From the NCBI GenBank assembly GCA_977006965.1, contig OZ345361.1:1736001-1800000 (forward strand): a stretch of DNA of 64,000 nt. Direction: 5' to 3'. The notes beneath the pieces are model-generated. The model searched no databases. It was not told the origin of the DNA and worked only from the letters and a program-made list of their open reading frames with translations. Each line of letters begins with the position of its first letter. The stretch's first letter is position 1. The translations under genes were made by a program, and so were the position numbers. Of this stretch, positions 62,185-64,000 are shown piece by piece. This stretch comes from Phymatolithon calcareum. Its lineage: Eukaryota; Rhodophyta; Florideophyceae; Hapalidiales.

Positions 62185-64000
62185 CTAGACGCTACCTGAT
62201 GACAGCTCCTCCGTATTTGCTTTCACCTCATCCGAGTGTTTTCGGTTGATTTCCTCGCTTAGGAATTGAGCGTCCCAAAACCGGCAGTAAACTTTCAAGA
62301 AAACAAGTGCTTCGAACAGTTGAAGAGTCACCCTACGCCTGCTCGACGTTAGCACATACTTTGCAACACTCCAGAGGTGCTCCACTTCTGCGACTGAGCC
62401 CAACACGAAATCACAATTGACGTATTCCTCTTCGTGTTCTCCCATCTTTCGGAGTTTCGCAAGGCGTTCCACCATCGATGGAACTTCGGATGGGCTGTCG
62501 TGTTCACTGTAAGTTCCTTCAGTAACACCACTCTCATTGCCGCTCTAGATCTTAAGACTTGATACAGCATCTTGTTCCTCCTCCGAGAGATCATATGACC
62601 GACCATCTTGGATTTGTCAGACACCGGCCTCAAAATGTGCATCAGGTACCAGGTCTCCTGCCAACCCAGAAATGTAGTGAGTGCCGAGCTGACAGCGATA
62701 GAACACGGAACGACGGTCGTTTTTCTCCTCGGCTATAGAGTCAATTAAGACATTGAGGTCTTGTCGACAGGACGCCAGTGTGTGACCCTGAGTTTGCATA
62801 GATTTCGTCACTACGTCGATCTCAGCCAGCATCATCTTGTAACGCTTGACCTTGCTTCCGAACCGAAGTGTGGTCTCAATACTAAAATTACCGTCGTGCG
62901 ATGAACTCGCTTCAGCTTGTTCGTCACGGATTCGCACAAATCGCTTCAACATATCCACCTTCCCGGACCAACGCGTTTGGTTATGCATCACTGGTCGCAA
63001 ATCCGTCAAGTTTCCGAGGATAGCTGCTGTAGTAGTATGGATGGGTGGACAAGAGGCCTTCTTTTTCCGCGGCCATTACAGCCCTCAAGGGCTACACCCA
63101 GTGCCTTCGGCCTCACCGGCCTCTCCGCTTAGAGTCAGTTGTAGTATGATAAGACCGATTTAGTAGTATATGGCGGGCTTTCGCCGCCGGCCTTCAGTAA
63201 ACGGGGCATCCCGTGTTTGGTCCAGATCGACCGTATTCAGTTCCAACCTTCGCGGTCCTTTCGCCTCAGGGAAGGCCTCGCATACGAACTCGACTCTGCG
63301 CCGTCGGTCAAGCCTCGGTCCTCGGACCCTCGCCCCTGTGTTTGCGTACGGACGTTGGTGTCCTCTTGCGATTGGACCCTAAGTCCGTGTGTGTTTTCGT
63401 TTACTCTGCCACTAACCTCCATCGGGAAAGTCTTTTCGCTAGAGCCTTGCACGGCCATTTCGGCCAACCGTTCCCGGACTGCTCCGTGGCGAAGATCCGC
63501 CGATCTGTGCCACCACAGCTGCGTTCTTCAGCTGCTTTGCAGCCTTCATCGAATCGTGCACAGAATCGATAGTGTCACGCAGATCGGCGTGGTTTTCGAC
63601 CATTCGGTTGACTTCCAGGTTCCTCTTATGGCTGTTACAATCGATATGAGGAATGCTCCTCAAACGTGAAATTCTTAGATTGGTCGCTGTGTTATCAGCC
63701 ACGAAGCAAACACACCAGTTATCGAGAGTATGACCGTAAAACGGCAAAATGTTGCGGAAATAGTGCAGATGCGCCTCGGCGTTCAGTCGTGTCGCTTCAT
63801 CGATCGATGGGTCATTATCCACCTTGAACAATGGAGAGAGACCCAGCAAGACATGTCGTGGAGTGTGCTGGACGGAAACACCTGAACGGACGCGAATTGT
63901 AGTAGTCGAACAGTATGAAGCAATCGGTCCAACATAGTGCATACTGCCACAGGACCACCCGCCATGCAACAGCGCTTCGATTGTGCCCCTCAACTCGCAT
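62185..64000 (-). pseudogene. hAT transposase 2, runs off the right edge
   Basis: Minus-strand pieces: 63518-63993 (RSIPHIDCNSHKRNLEVNRM, VCFVADNTATN, part of the RNase-H-like fold), 62617-63009 (LRPVMHNQTRWSG, common to hAT cores) and 62185-62475 with the C-terminal dimerisation motif (VLGSVAEVEHLWSVAKYVL). Same family type as the 57-59 kb element but clearly different in sequence. Interrupted by a solo LTR and frame changes. N-terminus is outside the window. Confidence 0.8.
63028..63517. mobile_element. solo LTR inside hAT 2, 5-bp TSD
   Basis: 490 bp, from TGTAGTAGTATGGATGG to GATCTGTGCCACCACA, flanked by exact GCTGC duplications (63023-63027 and 63518-63522). It is the inverted, diverged relative of 55092-55572. 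It separates two parts of the hAT transposase that otherwise continue one into the other. Confidence 0.9.

Overview
The window looks like nuclear DNA of a photosynthetic eukaryote, most likely a red alga of the florideophyte type (Chondrus-like); the species is my inference. Reasons: compact, mostly single-exon genes on both strands; nuclear genes for plastid proteins (TrpB, a CPP1-like DnaJ-related membrane protein, a fasciclin protein, an inositol-dehydrogenase-like enzyme) whose N-termini carry a phenylalanine close to the first Met, as is usual for red-algal plastid transit peptides; and gene islands separated by broken transposons.

Layout. 1-3.6 kb: the 5' part of an ORMDL gene running off the left edge, divergent from a NYN-domain ribonuclease gene with a C-terminal membrane anchor, which meets a HAD phosphatase gene tail to tail. 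4.86-6.23 kb: an internally deleted Mutator-like element with 9-bp target duplications. 8.06-9.55 kb: a bZIP protein with an unusual basic region. 10.0-20.5 kb: a tandem segmental duplication of about 4.5-5.3 kb (plus a third, small piece) carrying a hypothetical ORF, a PUS1/TruA pseudouridine synthase, a second hypothetical ORF, a large hairpin and an intact 176-residue orphan ORF. Different genes have survived in different copies. 20.6-26.8 kb: the plastid-linked cluster (FAS1, CPP1-like, TrpB, Gfo/Idh/MocA dehydrogenase). 27.7-34.9 kb: SMC6 flanked by LINE debris. 35.9-37.2 kb: a secreted modular protein. 37-46 kb: gene-poor DNA with palindromes and one LINE-derived insertion. 46.1-50.9 kb: a coiled-coil protein and an LRR-HlyIII/PAQR fusion. 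51.7-64 kb: a transposon graveyard (LINE tail, chromodomain fragment, MULE, two solo LTRs, two hAT elements) holding a decayed NB-ARC-WD40 gene.

The most interesting points are two micro-exons (8 nt and 11 nt) that I derived by reconciling reading frame with splice signals in the only two intron-bearing genes I can resolve; the tandem duplication with reciprocal gene decay and a near-identical hairpin/ORF176 module; a 120-bp loopless palindrome directly behind the pseudouridine synthase; and well-delimited mobile elements with exact target-site duplications, including two solo LTRs that each sit inside the transposase of a different DNA transposon. No CRISPR array, rRNA or convincing tRNA gene was seen.
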